In this document: positions 1 through 8,310 of the stretch, piece by piece
How positions within the stretch are numbered: the stretch's first letter is position 1
Layout of the letters: the number at the start of each line of letters is the position of its first letter
NCBI GenBank assembly: GCA_006226375.1
Contig: SBHC01000041.1
Location: forward strand, 124,001-188,000
Reading direction: 5' to 3'
DNA: 64,000 nt
DNA from: Deltaproteobacteria bacterium
GTDB taxonomy: Bacteria > Myxococcota_C > UBA6777
The notes under the pieces: model-generated
Databases searched by the model: none
Seen by the model: the letters and a program-made list of their open reading frames with translations, nothing else
Told to the model about the DNA's origin: nothing
Translations under genes and position numbers: made by a program

Positions 1-1317
1 AAGCGAACCTGTTTTGTTCCAGGCTGGGTTGGTATCAAAGACCTCCACTTCGATCGATTTCTTCGCAAAGTTTTGGATGGTCAAAAGAATTCGAGTCGTG
101 CTGTTGTTGCGAAACACCACGCGCTTGTTCACAGCAATTCGACCGTCGTTGGAGGTGAGCAGCGCCGTTTGCGCCCCCATCGGAGTCCACAAGCAAACAT
201 CCTGCCCAACAAAGACATTCTCTCGATACATCCAGGCGGAGCCCACAGGAAACAAGATCTTGGAGTTGTTCTTAATGTTGTACTTAATGAAGACGCCGTC
301 TCCTTGATCCGCTGGCCAAACGTACGTTGTCTTGGTTGGGACCCGAACACTGGCGACCCATCGCAGAGTCTTTTCGTTTTGCCTCATGTGAACACCAAGC
401 CCGTGATACAAGGCATACCCAGACACCCGGTTCATGTTCATGGCCTTACGGTAATACCGCAAGAACTGACGTTGAAAGTTGGAGCGACGGCGGCTTCCCG
501 TCATGTCTACCTTGCGAATTTTGTAGCGTCGCAAGACGTCAGCAGAGAAAGCTTGAAATTGACGTTTGCGCAGACGAAACGGTCGAGAACGCTGGTAAGA
601 ACGAGCCACTTTTGTGCTGCGTCGACGACGTTGCGGGTAACGCGGGCGAACGACAGAGGCTGGCAGAGAAGGGCTCGCAGACGCCAACATCGGACTGGGC
701 TGCATTGCTTCGTCAGGAACTTCACGAGAGTGCAAACCCACCGTAGAAGCGAGCTGGTTGGACCTACGGACTCCAGGCTGGATCGACGAAGCCGAGCGCT
801 GCAGAGCACCTCCAACCCATCCGGCCACCAACGTCACCTTCATACCTGACAGGTTGTACCAGTTGTTTTGGATCTGCGCCCCCAACTGCAGGCGGAGCTG
901 ATTCTTCGGAAGGATGTCCACACGATACCGGGCGCTCCAGTATAGCCCCCACGTCAAATACTCCACAATCAAGGGCTTGTTGGGCTCCACGTATTGCTGA
1001 ATGTTGCGAATCCGAACGCGGGTGTACTTGCCTCGCTTGACGTTGAAGGTCTGGATAATTTGCTGGCCGCTACGAAGTTGAAGCGACTCAGAGATAATCC
1101 GCGGCGGCAACACAAGCTCTACGTGCTTGTCTTTGGGAATCGTCACCTTGTCCCGCATCAGCGCAAGGTTCTGCATGTAAATGACAGCCTCGTCAGGAAC
1201 ACTCACAACCTGTTTGAAGGTTTCCTTGGTGTGACGGGAGAAATCAACCGCCGGTCGACACGCCATCAACCCCATGCAGCAAGCCAAGACCACCAACCCC
1301 ACGCTACGTTTCCTCAT
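1..1317 (-). CDS. DUF4139-like lipoprotein, 3' end beyond the window edge
   Basis: An uninterrupted reverse-strand frame of 439 codons runs off the left edge, so the C-terminus is missing. The ATG at 1317 is preceded by GAGGGAG at 1324-1330. Residues 1-20 form a basic, hydrophobic leader ending LMAC (17-20), a lipobox, so an outer-envelope lipoprotein is inferred. The middle (about residues 200-265) is unusually rich in Arg and Ser. The last 90 visible residues (a YRENVFVGQDV stretch, then RVVFRNNSTTRILLTIQNF) resemble the beta-rich DUF4139 domain, which often has a conserved vyRdg/vG pattern. The function of that family is unsettled. Nothing enzymatic is visible. The next gene is divergent, starting at 1596. 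Confidence 0.6.
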   Translation of the reverse strand, partial: MRKRSVGLVVLACCMGLMACRPAVDFSRHTKETFKQVVSVPDEAVIYMQNLALMRDKVTIPKDKHVELVLPPRIISESLQLRSGQQIIQTFNVKRGKYTRVRIRNIQQYVEPNKPLIVEYLTWGLYWSARYRVDILPKNQLRLQLGAQIQNNWYNLSGMKVTLVAGWVGGALQRSASSIQPGVRRSNQLASTVGLHSREVPDEAMQPSPMLASASPSLPASVVRPRYPQRRRRSTKVARSYQRSRPFRLRKRQFQAFSADVLRRYKIRKVDMTGSRRRSNFQRQFLRYYRKAMNMNRVSGYALYHGLGVHMRQNEKTLRWVASVRVPTKTTYVWPADQGDGVFIKYNIKNNSKILFPVGSAWMYRENVFVGQDVCLWTPMGAQTALLTSNDGRIAVNKRVVFRNNSTTRILLTIQNFAKKSIEVEVFDTNPAWNKTGSL

Positions 1318-1595
1318 CGCATACTCCCTCTGCGCGTCTTCCATTGACGCAGTTCTCGCAAGAGTCAGAGCCGCTCCGCCTTGTCCCGGCCCAGTCTTTG
1401 CATTTGTAGGATCCAACATTCCTGCTAACGCAACGTATGTTTCCTCGATCTACTTACACCTCAAAAAAGTTGATCCAGGTCACACTTTTGGGTTCGTGTC
1501 ATTGTTCGGAGCCCCTTCTGTAGACATCCCTCTCATTGACAGCGAGAGTTGACCGTGGTGTAAGAAGGTCAAAGTCTTGCCAAACGAGGCCCAAC

Positions 1596-2015
1596 ATGAG
1601 CACCATGAAAGACATTGACGACCCCAGCCAACACGCCGACGAGTACAACGAAACCGGCTTTCGCAACAAGATCAAGCGCTACGCCAAGGATATCGGCGCA
1701 GGGTTGCTACGTCAGGCTTTTCGTCTCTACTTTGCATCCCAGTCGCCGAATGTTCCAACCTGGGCCAAAGCCGCGATGTATGGGGCGCTGGCGTACCTCG
1801 TCCTGCCCACTGATGCGGTGCCCGATCTTCTCCCGATGGTGGGATACACCGACGACGCAACGGTGATCGCTGCGGCCCTCACCACCGTTGCCATGCACAT
1901 CACGCCAGAAGTCAAAGACCAGGCAGACAACAAAGTCGACGCGCTGCTCGACGGCGTTGACGGCTGGCTAAAGGACTCCTCTTCGGACGACCCAACCTCC
2001 CCACAATCCAAATAA
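1596..2015 (+). CDS. YkvA/DUF1232 family small membrane protein
   Basis: 139 residues. The start at 1596 is chosen because ACGAGG (1584-1589) lies six bases upstream; a second ATG follows at 1605. The core motif LVLPTDAVPDLLPMVGYTDD is the DUF1232 signature, in which a short hydrophobic hairpin is followed by the P-x-D-x-x-P-D turn. Family members (YkvA) are small inner-membrane-associated proteins of unknown biochemical function. The N-terminal 40 residues are polar and the C-terminus ends in a Ser/Asp-rich tail. It is followed 40 bases later by a 2OG oxygenase gene in the same direction, so co-transcription is plausible. Family assignment is secure and role is unknown. Confidence 0.85.
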   Translation: MSTMKDIDDPSQHADEYNETGFRNKIKRYAKDIGAGLLRQAFRLYFASQSPNVPTWAKAAMYGALAYLVLPTDAVPDLLPMVGYTDDATVIAAALTTVAMHITPEVKDQADNKVDALLDGVDGWLKDSSSDDPTSPQSK

Positions 2016-2055
2016 GCCTCCCCTTTCTCAACGACGCTAGAGACTGAGAGCACAC

Positions 2056-2667
2056 ATGGAAACACTCGACCACCTGATCGATCACCTCATGGAGCAAGAG
2101 TGGGTGCAGAGCCAGAGCTACATCCCAACAGGCTTGGCCCAACAGCTCGCCCAAGAGATCCAAGAGTTTGAAGCCACAGGTCGCTTGCACGCAGCCACCA
2201 TCGGCCAGGGCAACGAACAGCACCACAACACGACCGTTCGGCAAACCCAGATCGCCTGGTTTGACCCGGAGCAGCTGACCCCAACACAAAGCCAACTCCA
2301 CGAACGATTGGATGCCATTCGCCAGCACCTCAACCAAACATGCTTCCTCAGTCTGGTTGACTTTGAATGCCACTACGCAGTGTACCCACCAGGAGCATTC
2401 TACGAACGACACCTTGACCAATTCCGAGGCGACGCGCGACGTACCATCTCCTTTACGCTGTATTTGAATGAGAACTGGGAGCAGGAGGAAGGCGGCGCGC
2501 TGCGGCTGTACTTGGACAACAACCAAACGGTCGACGTCTGGCCGGAGATGGGAACGTTCTCGATGTTTCTGAGCGCAAAGCTGGAGCACGAAGTGCTTCC
2601 AACACAGCGGACTCGTTATGCTGTTGTAGGATGGATGAAAACGCGCGGCTCAGGGGTCTTGAGGTAG
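2056..2667 (+). CDS. 2-oxoglutarate/Fe(II)-dependent oxygenase (SM-20/prolyl hydroxylase type)
   Basis: 203 residues with the double-stranded beta-helix signature. The iron ligands are H119 and D121 in YERHLDQF and H178 in LEHEVLP, and R187 in QRTRYAVVGW is placed to bind the 2-oxoglutarate C5 carboxylate. YLNENW and GGALRLYL between them are typical of the SM-20/EGLN branch. These enzymes hydroxylate protein side chains (Pro or others) using O2 and 2-oxoglutarate. The substrate cannot be read from the sequence; ribosomal proteins are known targets of some bacterial relatives. It lies just downstream of the YkvA-like gene and converges on the aldo/keto reductase gene with a 20-base gap. Confidence 0.88.
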   Translation: METLDHLIDHLMEQEWVQSQSYIPTGLAQQLAQEIQEFEATGRLHAATIGQGNEQHHNTTVRQTQIAWFDPEQLTPTQSQLHERLDAIRQHLNQTCFLSLVDFECHYAVYPPGAFYERHLDQFRGDARRTISFTLYLNENWEQEEGGALRLYLDNNQTVDVWPEMGTFSMFLSAKLEHEVLPTQRTRYAVVGWMKTRGSGVLR

Positions 2668-2687
2668 GAAGCGAACGGTGCAGAAAC

Positions 2688-3731
2688 TCAGTAAGGCTTG
2701 GGTCGGTCGTCGACGTGGACGCGAGCTTCGGAGTGCACCATATCGCGGACATTGTCAGAGGCCAGGAAAGCGTGCGGGAAGCCCAGCTCGATCTGACTCA
2801 CCTCACCCAAACGAGCGAGGTGCTCCTCCGACAACGTAACTTGGGAAGCCTTCATCGTGTCCTCAATTTGGGAAACCTTGCGTGCTCCTACAATCGGCAG
2901 ATACCGGTACCCCTGCGCCTGCACCCAGGCGACAGCGACCTGCGCAGAGGTCACGCCCAGTTCGTCCGCCACAGCGTCGACAGTTCGGGCGATAGCGAGT
3001 CCTCTTTCATGGGTGCGTCGTTGGTTCCCTTGGGCTCTTAGAGAGTCTTCGACTTGTTCGCCGCGGGTGTATTTCCCTGTGAGCACGCCGCCACCGAGCG
3101 GAGCCCAGCCCAGGATGGACAGACCGAAGTGTTCGGCCATAGGCAGCAGGTCTCGCTCTGGCGTACGCTCCAAGAGACTGTATTCAATTTGCAGCCCAAC
3201 AAAGGGAGACCAACCACGCAGATCCGCCAACGTGTTGGACGCAGAGACAACCCAGGCTGGTGTGTCACTCACGCCCACGTACAAGACCTTTCCAGAACGA
3301 ACCAAGTCGTCCAAACCTCGCATGGTCTCTTCAAATGGAGTGTTGTCATCCCAAGCATGAACCCAGAGCAGATCAATGTAGTCGGTTTGCAGTCGCTTAA
3401 GGCTGTCTTCCACCGAACGGACCATGTTCTTTCGATGGTTGCCTGCCGTGTTGGGATCACTATGGTCCATCGCCAGAGTGTACTTGGTTGCAACAACCAT
3501 ACGGTGTCGATCGTTCACCAACCAACGACCGACAATCTCTTCGGTTTCACCGCCGTGGTATTTGTTGGCAGTGTCAAGGAAGTTCCCACCTTGCGCTTTG
3601 TAAGCGTCCAGCACTTGATGACTGGTCGCTTCATCGGCACCAAAACCCCACTGTGTTCCAAAGCTCATCGTGCCCAGACAGATCTCCGACACACGAAGAC
3701 CGCTCTTCCCTAGCATCCGGTATCGCAACAT
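2688..3731 (-). CDS. aldo/keto reductase
   Basis: 347 residues. The ATG at 3731 is preceded by GGAGG (3737-3741), which rules out longer in-frame versions. The N-terminus (MLRYRMLGKSGLRVSEICLG) is typical of the AKR (beta/alpha)8 barrel. The catalytic tetrad is present: D53, Y58 (in FLDTANKYHG), K83 (ATKY) and H125 (LLWVHAWD). The C-terminal NADPH-binding segment (PIVGARKVSQIEDTMKA) is also seen. The family reduces aldehydes and ketones with NADPH; the specific substrate is unknown. It is transcribed away from the PanE-like remnant at 3931. Confidence 0.92.
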   Translation of the reverse strand: MLRYRMLGKSGLRVSEICLGTMSFGTQWGFGADEATSHQVLDAYKAQGGNFLDTANKYHGGETEEIVGRWLVNDRHRMVVATKYTLAMDHSDPNTAGNHRKNMVRSVEDSLKRLQTDYIDLLWVHAWDDNTPFEETMRGLDDLVRSGKVLYVGVSDTPAWVVSASNTLADLRGWSPFVGLQIEYSLLERTPERDLLPMAEHFGLSILGWAPLGGGVLTGKYTRGEQVEDSLRAQGNQRRTHERGLAIARTVDAVADELGVTSAQVAVAWVQAQGYRYLPIVGARKVSQIEDTMKASQVTLSEEHLARLGEVSQIELGFPHAFLASDNVRDMVHSEARVHVDDRPKPY

Positions 3732-3930
3732 GACATCCTCCGATTTCGTCTTAACAAGAGTGTTGTGTAGGTTGCTGTAGAAAAGCCTGGATCGGCCGGA
3801 TTTATTCCGCACTGTCTGCAAGAGAATCCTTACAAGAACAATCTCTTGGGAGAGATGCGTTTCATCATCGGTTGTGGTATGGCGCCTCCAACAGACAGAG
3901 AAAACGGTAGCCCAACAAGGGAGAAGAACC

Positions 3931-4038
3931 ATGCAGCAGCGGTTGACGATAGGTGTGATGGGAGTAGGTTCCATTGGATGTTATGTAGGAGGTCGGCTCC
4001 TTATGAGCCAACAAATATGGTCTCACCTGACCTCTTAA
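3931..4038 (+). pseudogene. truncated N-terminus of 2-dehydropantoate 2-reductase (PanE/ApbA-like) remnant
   Basis: A 35-codon frame starts at ATG 3931 with AAGGGAGAAG just upstream (3918-3927) and ends at a TAA at 4036-4038. Its first 24 residues contain GVMGVGSIGCYVGGRLL, the GxGxxG Rossmann motif with the xIGxYxGGRL continuation typical of PanE/ApbA. After about codon 25 the resemblance stops, and no further PanE motif was found in any frame to 4421. A working enzyme is about 300 residues, so this is read as a leftover 5' end after deletion or replacement. A functional microprotein is less likely. Confidence 0.5.
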
Positions 4039-4421
4039 CTCTCTCCCAAAGAAGCCCTCTGCACCTCCCCTTCCCTTTCCAACAGAATCTATCACCAAAC
4101 CCTTACCAGACAAGACAATCCTCTTCTTTGCGATGGGAGTTTAGGTTCTCGGTGGGAACCCAGGGTAGCACCTTAACTAACCTACAACAAGGAGACTTAT
4201 CCCTTACAAGTCAACATTTTAAACAGAATCTCCGACCATACAGCAGGAAAGAAGCAGGACAGGAGCAGCCAAACCAAGTCGAGCACAAACGGCTAGAAGA
4301 TTTAGAGAATCCGCCCCATCAACCACCTGGTCTCAGATTTGCTTCAAATCAAAAAAGAATCAAAGCATACGTTGTGCTTTGTGTGTGAAACCGAAACCTT
4401 TTGTACGCAGAGAGAAAAGCA
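4039..4421. other. 383-base stretch without a recognised gene
   Basis: It lies between the PanE-like remnant and the acyltransferase-fold gene. The forward frame that crosses it has erratic composition and no recognisable domain. No hairpin with a T-run, no convincing promoter and no repeat was seen. It is probably decayed sequence that once carried the rest of the reductase gene or replaced it. Confidence 0.4.
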
Positions 4422-5669
4422 ATGAGTTTCACCCTCTCTTTGATTGTAGCTGCTGCCACCTCACTCGGAGTTGCTGGACTGGCGCGCTTATTCCAAACGT
4501 ACCAAAAGAGCCGCCGCACCGGCTTTGAAGACCGCTATATGGCGCAATATACCCTGGAAGATTGGGAAGACTCCAACATGCAGTTGACGCTGATGTTTCC
4601 GGAAGAGGAAGACACAGTGATCAAGAATCGCCTGAAGGAGCGCCTGGAAACTGTCCTGAAAGAGAGCGATCCAAGCAAGTCGCTGTACCACGAAGTTGCC
4701 ATTGTGGAGAACAACCAACTGACGTTCTCGTACGATCCCAACATCACGGTGGATGAGCTTCTCCAGAAGCGTCAGGGTATCTACTTTGAGATGGAAAAGC
4801 CGGGCCTGATAAAGGTCACATGGAGCCATGCCCAGGCAGATGGGCTGCGTATGTGGCGCGAGATCCGCCCCTTGTTTGACCCCAACCCGCACGTCCTTGC
4901 GTTTGACGGTCAGAAGCACCCCATGCCCGTAATTCCCGAGCTGTTGTCGCTTCCCACCACGCTCAAGAACATGACGTACCGCTCGCACCTTCGGCCTTTG
5001 GTTAAGCCAGAAGCAGAGCTGAACCAGCGTTTTCACACCTGGTCCATCAACCCCATCAAGCACATTAAGAACAAGCTGAAGGGGTCCTTTAACTTGGTGT
5101 CGACCTCATTGCTTCTGGAAGAATTGTTCCAGCGCCACCCGGAAGCAGAGCGTTTGACGGTCGGTTTGACCGTTGCCTTCACCTTCTTGGAAGCCAAGAA
5201 CCAGTACGGTGTCATCACCCTTCAGGTCAAGCGTGGCAACTTCTTTGAGATCTACAAGCAGGTCACCAAACAAGTGGTTCACCCCATTCAGATCTGGGGG
5301 AACTTCTCCAACCAGTCGCTCGCGCTGTCGTTGATGCCGGACAAGATGTTCTCCAAGGTGATTGATATCTTTCGTGGCCGCATCGACGTCCTGATCAGCA
5401 ACCTGCCGGCTGGAAAGTTCGACGCGACCATCAACGAGACTCCGGTCAATGTAGGCGTACACACCGAGAACCTGAGTATTCCCTACTACTTCTTGTTGTT
5501 GGGAACAGCGTCTCAGATTCACCTGTCCTGCACTACAAGGTTTGAGCACAACGAAACCTTCCTGAACCAGGAACGCATCCTCGCACGGCTTAGCGCGATC
5601 TCGCCTGCCGAGTTGGAAATCGACTCCTCATGGGAGCCAGCCGCAGCACAGCGCTCCTCCCATTCCTAG
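4422..5669 (+). CDS. orphan CoA-dependent acyltransferase-fold protein (CAT/condensation/WES-like)
   Basis: 415 residues. ATG 4422 with AGAGAG upstream is preferred over a TTG at 4401. A hydrophobic N-terminal helix (residues 2-24) suggests membrane association. The segment KVTWSHAQADGLRMW contains HxxxDG at H136-D140-G141, the catalytic signature of the chloramphenicol acetyltransferase-like superfamily, which includes condensation domains, carnitine acyltransferases and WS/DGAT enzymes. Further on, LISNLPAG and a late beta-rich stretch resemble the second half of such folds. The known chemistry is acyl transfer from CoA or a carrier to a hydroxyl or amine. No carrier-protein or lipid gene adjoins it, so substrate is unknown. 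The fold assignment rests mainly on the HxxxDG context. Confidence 0.55.
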   Translation: MSFTLSLIVAAATSLGVAGLARLFQTYQKSRRTGFEDRYMAQYTLEDWEDSNMQLTLMFPEEEDTVIKNRLKERLETVLKESDPSKSLYHEVAIVENNQLTFSYDPNITVDELLQKRQGIYFEMEKPGLIKVTWSHAQADGLRMWREIRPLFDPNPHVLAFDGQKHPMPVIPELLSLPTTLKNMTYRSHLRPLVKPEAELNQRFHTWSINPIKHIKNKLKGSFNLVSTSLLLEELFQRHPEAERLTVGLTVAFTFLEAKNQYGVITLQVKRGNFFEIYKQVTKQVVHPIQIWGNFSNQSLALSLMPDKMFSKVIDIFRGRIDVLISNLPAGKFDATINETPVNVGVHTENLSIPYYFLLLGTASQIHLSCTTRFEHNETFLNQERILARLSAISPAELEIDSSWEPAAAQRSSHS

Positions 5670-5723
5670 AACAACACCACACCAACATCCCCATTCTCCT
5701 CAGAACCTCTTTTGTTCACTTCC

Positions 5724-6701
5724 CTACAATTCGGACGCCCGGTTTAATCGATTCGCGATGGCTCGTCCCAGGCTGGAATCCCCCCATTCTTCTTCGACAT
5801 AGTAGGCTGCATCCACATGATGCTCGTCGAGAGACTTGATGTGCTGGTAAAGCTCCCGTGCGACGGCCGGAAGGTCCGATCGTGAGCCGAGAATCACCGG
5901 AACAACAGAGTCAGGCCATGCTCTCGCGGCCCATGATTCTTGGGACACAAGCACTGCACAAGAGACGTCGTCAGGGACGTCGTGCACCGATGGCACCCGC
6001 AACAAGGTCTGCTCGGGAGCGTAGTGACGGTATTTGCTTCCAGGCACAACAGCTTGCTGGGTCCCTTCAGCATAAGAAACAGAGACGTTCGAGAAGCCTG
6101 CCTGTTTGAGGGCCGCAACGATCTCGTCAGGACCCACCGCACCAGGTCGAAGAATGGTAATCCGCGAAGACTCACAGCAATCGAGAATGGTTGACTCAAG
6201 ACCATACAGACAAGGCCCACCATCCAGCACACCAGCGATGCGATGGCCCAGGTCAACCTCCACCATCTCTGCCGTTGTTGGGCTGACTCTGCCTGAAGTG
6301 TTGGCTGACGGGGCAGCGATCGGCTGTTGTAGCTGTCGAATCACTTCCAAGCAAAGTGGCTGGTTGGGAATCCGGCATACCACCGTGGATTGTCCGGCGA
6401 CGGCTGGACGCAACGTAGATTCTTGAGGAAGAGGAAGGCGATAACTCACAGGTCCTGGCGAGAAAGCCTGGAGCAGAGCGTCCCAGTACGGTGGAACGTC
6501 CTTCACAAAAGGCAGGATATGCTCTGCATCAAAAAAGTGACAGATCAGAGGGTTGTCACGTGGGCGCCCTTTGGCTGCAAAGATCCTCTCCACAGCAGCG
6601 TCTTTGGTTGCAACGCCTCCCAATCCATACACTGTCTCTGTGGGCAAAGCGACCACTTCACCACGACGTAGCGCATCGATCGCTTGTTTCAACCCCATCA
6701 T
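5724..6701 (-). CDS. threonylcarbamoyl-AMP synthase, Sua5 type
   Basis: About 325 residues. The start is one of two adjacent ATGs (6701 or 6698), with a GTG just before them. The N-terminal YrdC domain carries LPTETVYGLGG (about residues 18-28), KGRPRDNPL (about 45-53) and APSANTSGRVSPTTAEMV, the residues that bind threonine, bicarbonate/ATP and product. The C-terminal roughly 120 residues form the extra Sua5 domain, so this is the long form. It makes threonylcarbamoyl-adenylate for the t6A37 modification of ANN-decoding tRNAs in the cytosol. It converges on the acyltransferase-fold gene with a 54-base gap. Confidence 0.93.
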   Translation of the reverse strand: MMGLKQAIDALRRGEVVALPTETVYGLGGVATKDAAVERIFAAKGRPRDNPLICHFFDAEHILPFVKDVPPYWDALLQAFSPGPVSYRLPLPQESTLRPAVAGQSTVVCRIPNQPLCLEVIRQLQQPIAAPSANTSGRVSPTTAEMVEVDLGHRIAGVLDGGPCLYGLESTILDCCESSRITILRPGAVGPDEIVAALKQAGFSNVSVSYAEGTQQAVVPGSKYRHYAPEQTLLRVPSVHDVPDDVSCAVLVSQESWAARAWPDSVVPVILGSRSDLPAVARELYQHIKSLDEHHVDAAYYVEEEWGDSSLGRAIANRLNRASEL

Positions 6702-6955
6702 CACGACAATTCCAGCTCCCTACCATTCAGTTACCGCGGAGAATCTCTCCCCAACGTACGAAAAGCACCGCACCTTTGTTTGGAGAAAGAGCATCCAATG
6801 TTCCAGCAACGACGCCTCAATGTAGGGAAGGCTTACCAGGATTTCAACAAAAACATAAAGGACGAGAAAACGAGAAGAGTGGAACTTGAAGGTTGGGGAG
6901 TCATAAGAGAGGAAGTGGAGAGAGAGGAAGGAGAGTAGTAGAAGGAACCAAGGAG

Positions 6956-8074
6956 TTAGGGAGCGGGGTGAGGCATGGGTTCGGGAGCAGGAGCCGGCTC
7001 GGTTTGGTTGCCAGGTTCGCAAACGCCCTTGGGTGGGGGCTGAGTTGCCTCAGGACGGCCTTCGTCATCGCCTTCACCATCGTCGTCACCTGTGGAGCCA
7101 GGAACAGCCTTGCCCGTTGGAGCGTCTGGGCTGGGGTTCGTCTTCATGTTGCAGACGTAACCTTTCTTGCAGTCACGGGTGGAGCGACAAGCTTCTTTCG
7201 GCGGCCTGGGAGCGTCCACACAGGTACCTTGGGACTTTTCAGGGTAGCCGCAACCGGGCGTCATAGCATCGCAGCGCACCGAGGTTTTTGTGATTTGACA
7301 GACTTGACCCTGACGACAATCCGAGTTGGTTTTGCACTGGCTGGGTGGATTGGGACGAGCGGTGCAAACTCCCGTCGGCTCGGGCATAGCGCAACCCACG
7401 CTTTTGTCATCGCCATCTTGTGTGGGCTCTCCTTTGCAGTACACCATCGGTTGGGGACCAATCTTGCAGAACTCGTTGGATTTGCAGTCACGGTTGCTCT
7501 TGCATGCGCTCGGCTTGTTCGGACGAGCGGTACAAACACCAGAAGGAGCAGGCATTCCGCAACCAACACCTTCGTCATCACCATCGCGAGAGGTAGAGCT
7601 TCCGCTGCAGTACACCATCGGTTGGGGACCAATTTTGCAGTATTCGTTGGACTTGCAGTCACGATTGCTTTGGCAGCTTCGCTTCACATTGCGACGGATC
7701 CGGCAAACTCCTCGGAAACGACGCTTTTTACGACGATGTTGTGTTGTAGGAGGAGTCACTTCTTCCTCAGCCATACAGGGTTGGCTCACAGAACCGAAGT
7801 CAGCACCTTCTTCGGCATCATCATCTCCGTGGCCTGCGTCGACAGCGGGAGCTGGCATGGGCTCAGCAACACCAGGGCGGGACTTGCGTTGGGTGATGTC
7901 ACAATAATAAGCGGCGCCACAGTCAGCGTCTGAGTTGCAGTTGGTTACCGGGGGAGTTGGTGTTGGCATCTTTCCAGGACCACCACAGCCGCCGGGAGTA
8001 AAACCACTGAACAAAGCCAGCATACCGAGTGAACCCAACATCATCCCAATCTTTGTCGACAACAAGCGTTTCAT
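6956..8074 (-). CDS. exported Cys-rich repeat protein
   Basis: 372 residues with a start ATG at 8074 preceded by AGGAGA. The leader ends GFTPGGC (C30), an imperfect lipobox, so it is a lipoprotein or otherwise exported. The mature part is built from roughly five units with the pattern CxSxxDCxxxxxC. The two central units are nearly identical (NRDCKSNE, then CKIGPQPMVYC and GVCTARPN). Between units lie acidic, Gly-rich linkers (DGDD, EGDDEG), and the C-terminus is Pro-rich. Such Cys-rich disulphide-bonded units are common in surface proteins of myxobacteria. No catalytic motif is visible. It stands alone between Sua5 and endonuclease V on the same strand. Confidence 0.75.
   Translation of the reverse strand: MKRLLSTKIGMMLGSLGMLALFSGFTPGGCGGPGKMPTPTPPVTNCNSDADCGAAYYCDITQRKSRPGVAEPMPAPAVDAGHGDDDAEEGADFGSVSQPCMAEEEVTPPTTQHRRKKRRFRGVCRIRRNVKRSCQSNRDCKSNEYCKIGPQPMVYCSGSSTSRDGDDEGVGCGMPAPSGVCTARPNKPSACKSNRDCKSNEFCKIGPQPMVYCKGEPTQDGDDKSVGCAMPEPTGVCTARPNPPSQCKTNSDCRQGQVCQITKTSVRCDAMTPGCGYPEKSQGTCVDAPRPPKEACRSTRDCKKGYVCNMKTNPSPDAPTGKAVPGSTGDDDGEGDDEGRPEATQPPPKGVCEPGNQTEPAPAPEPMPHPAP
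7436..7670. repeat. 171-bp internal direct repeat within the Cys-rich gene
   Basis: Bases 7436-7499 and 7607-7670 match closely, with only a handful of substitutions in 64 positions. The flanking sequence (GGACGAGCGGT at about 7358 and 7521) keeps the same 171-base period, i.e. 57 codons. The substitutions are mostly at third codon positions, so the duplication is recent but under protein-level constraint. Confidence 0.75.
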
Positions 8075-8310
8075 CACAGTCTCCTACGAGTGTTCAAACC
8101 CAAAACATTCTTTCGTATCAGGAACGCTCCTTCCCTCTACAAGGCCCGTGCCACATCTCCACAACGCCACAACATATCAATTTTACTAAGCTTCATCCAT
8201 AGCACCTTCCCAAGCCCTTAAGATTTTGAGTGCACCATGCCCTCAATTTTTTGAGAGCCACTCAAATTTTGTTGGGGACGAAGGAAAAAGAAGTGAATGG
8301 CTTGAAAGGA

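Noticed and set aside
3846-4388. A 180-codon forward frame spanning the PanE-like remnant
   Set aside because: Composition is erratic, there is no plausible start site, and the reading frame that resembles a protein family is the different, shorter frame at 3931-4038.
6702-6955. Small forward frame in the purine-rich gap after Sua5
   Set aside because: Runs of purines keep the frame open; no ribosome-binding site or domain was seen, so I treat the gap as noncoding.
6893-7933. A long forward-strand frame opposite the Cys-rich gene
   Set aside because: It is the mirror of the reverse-strand repeat gene, whose Cys pattern, signal peptide and ribosome-binding site are convincing. The forward translation has no start signal or recognisable domain.
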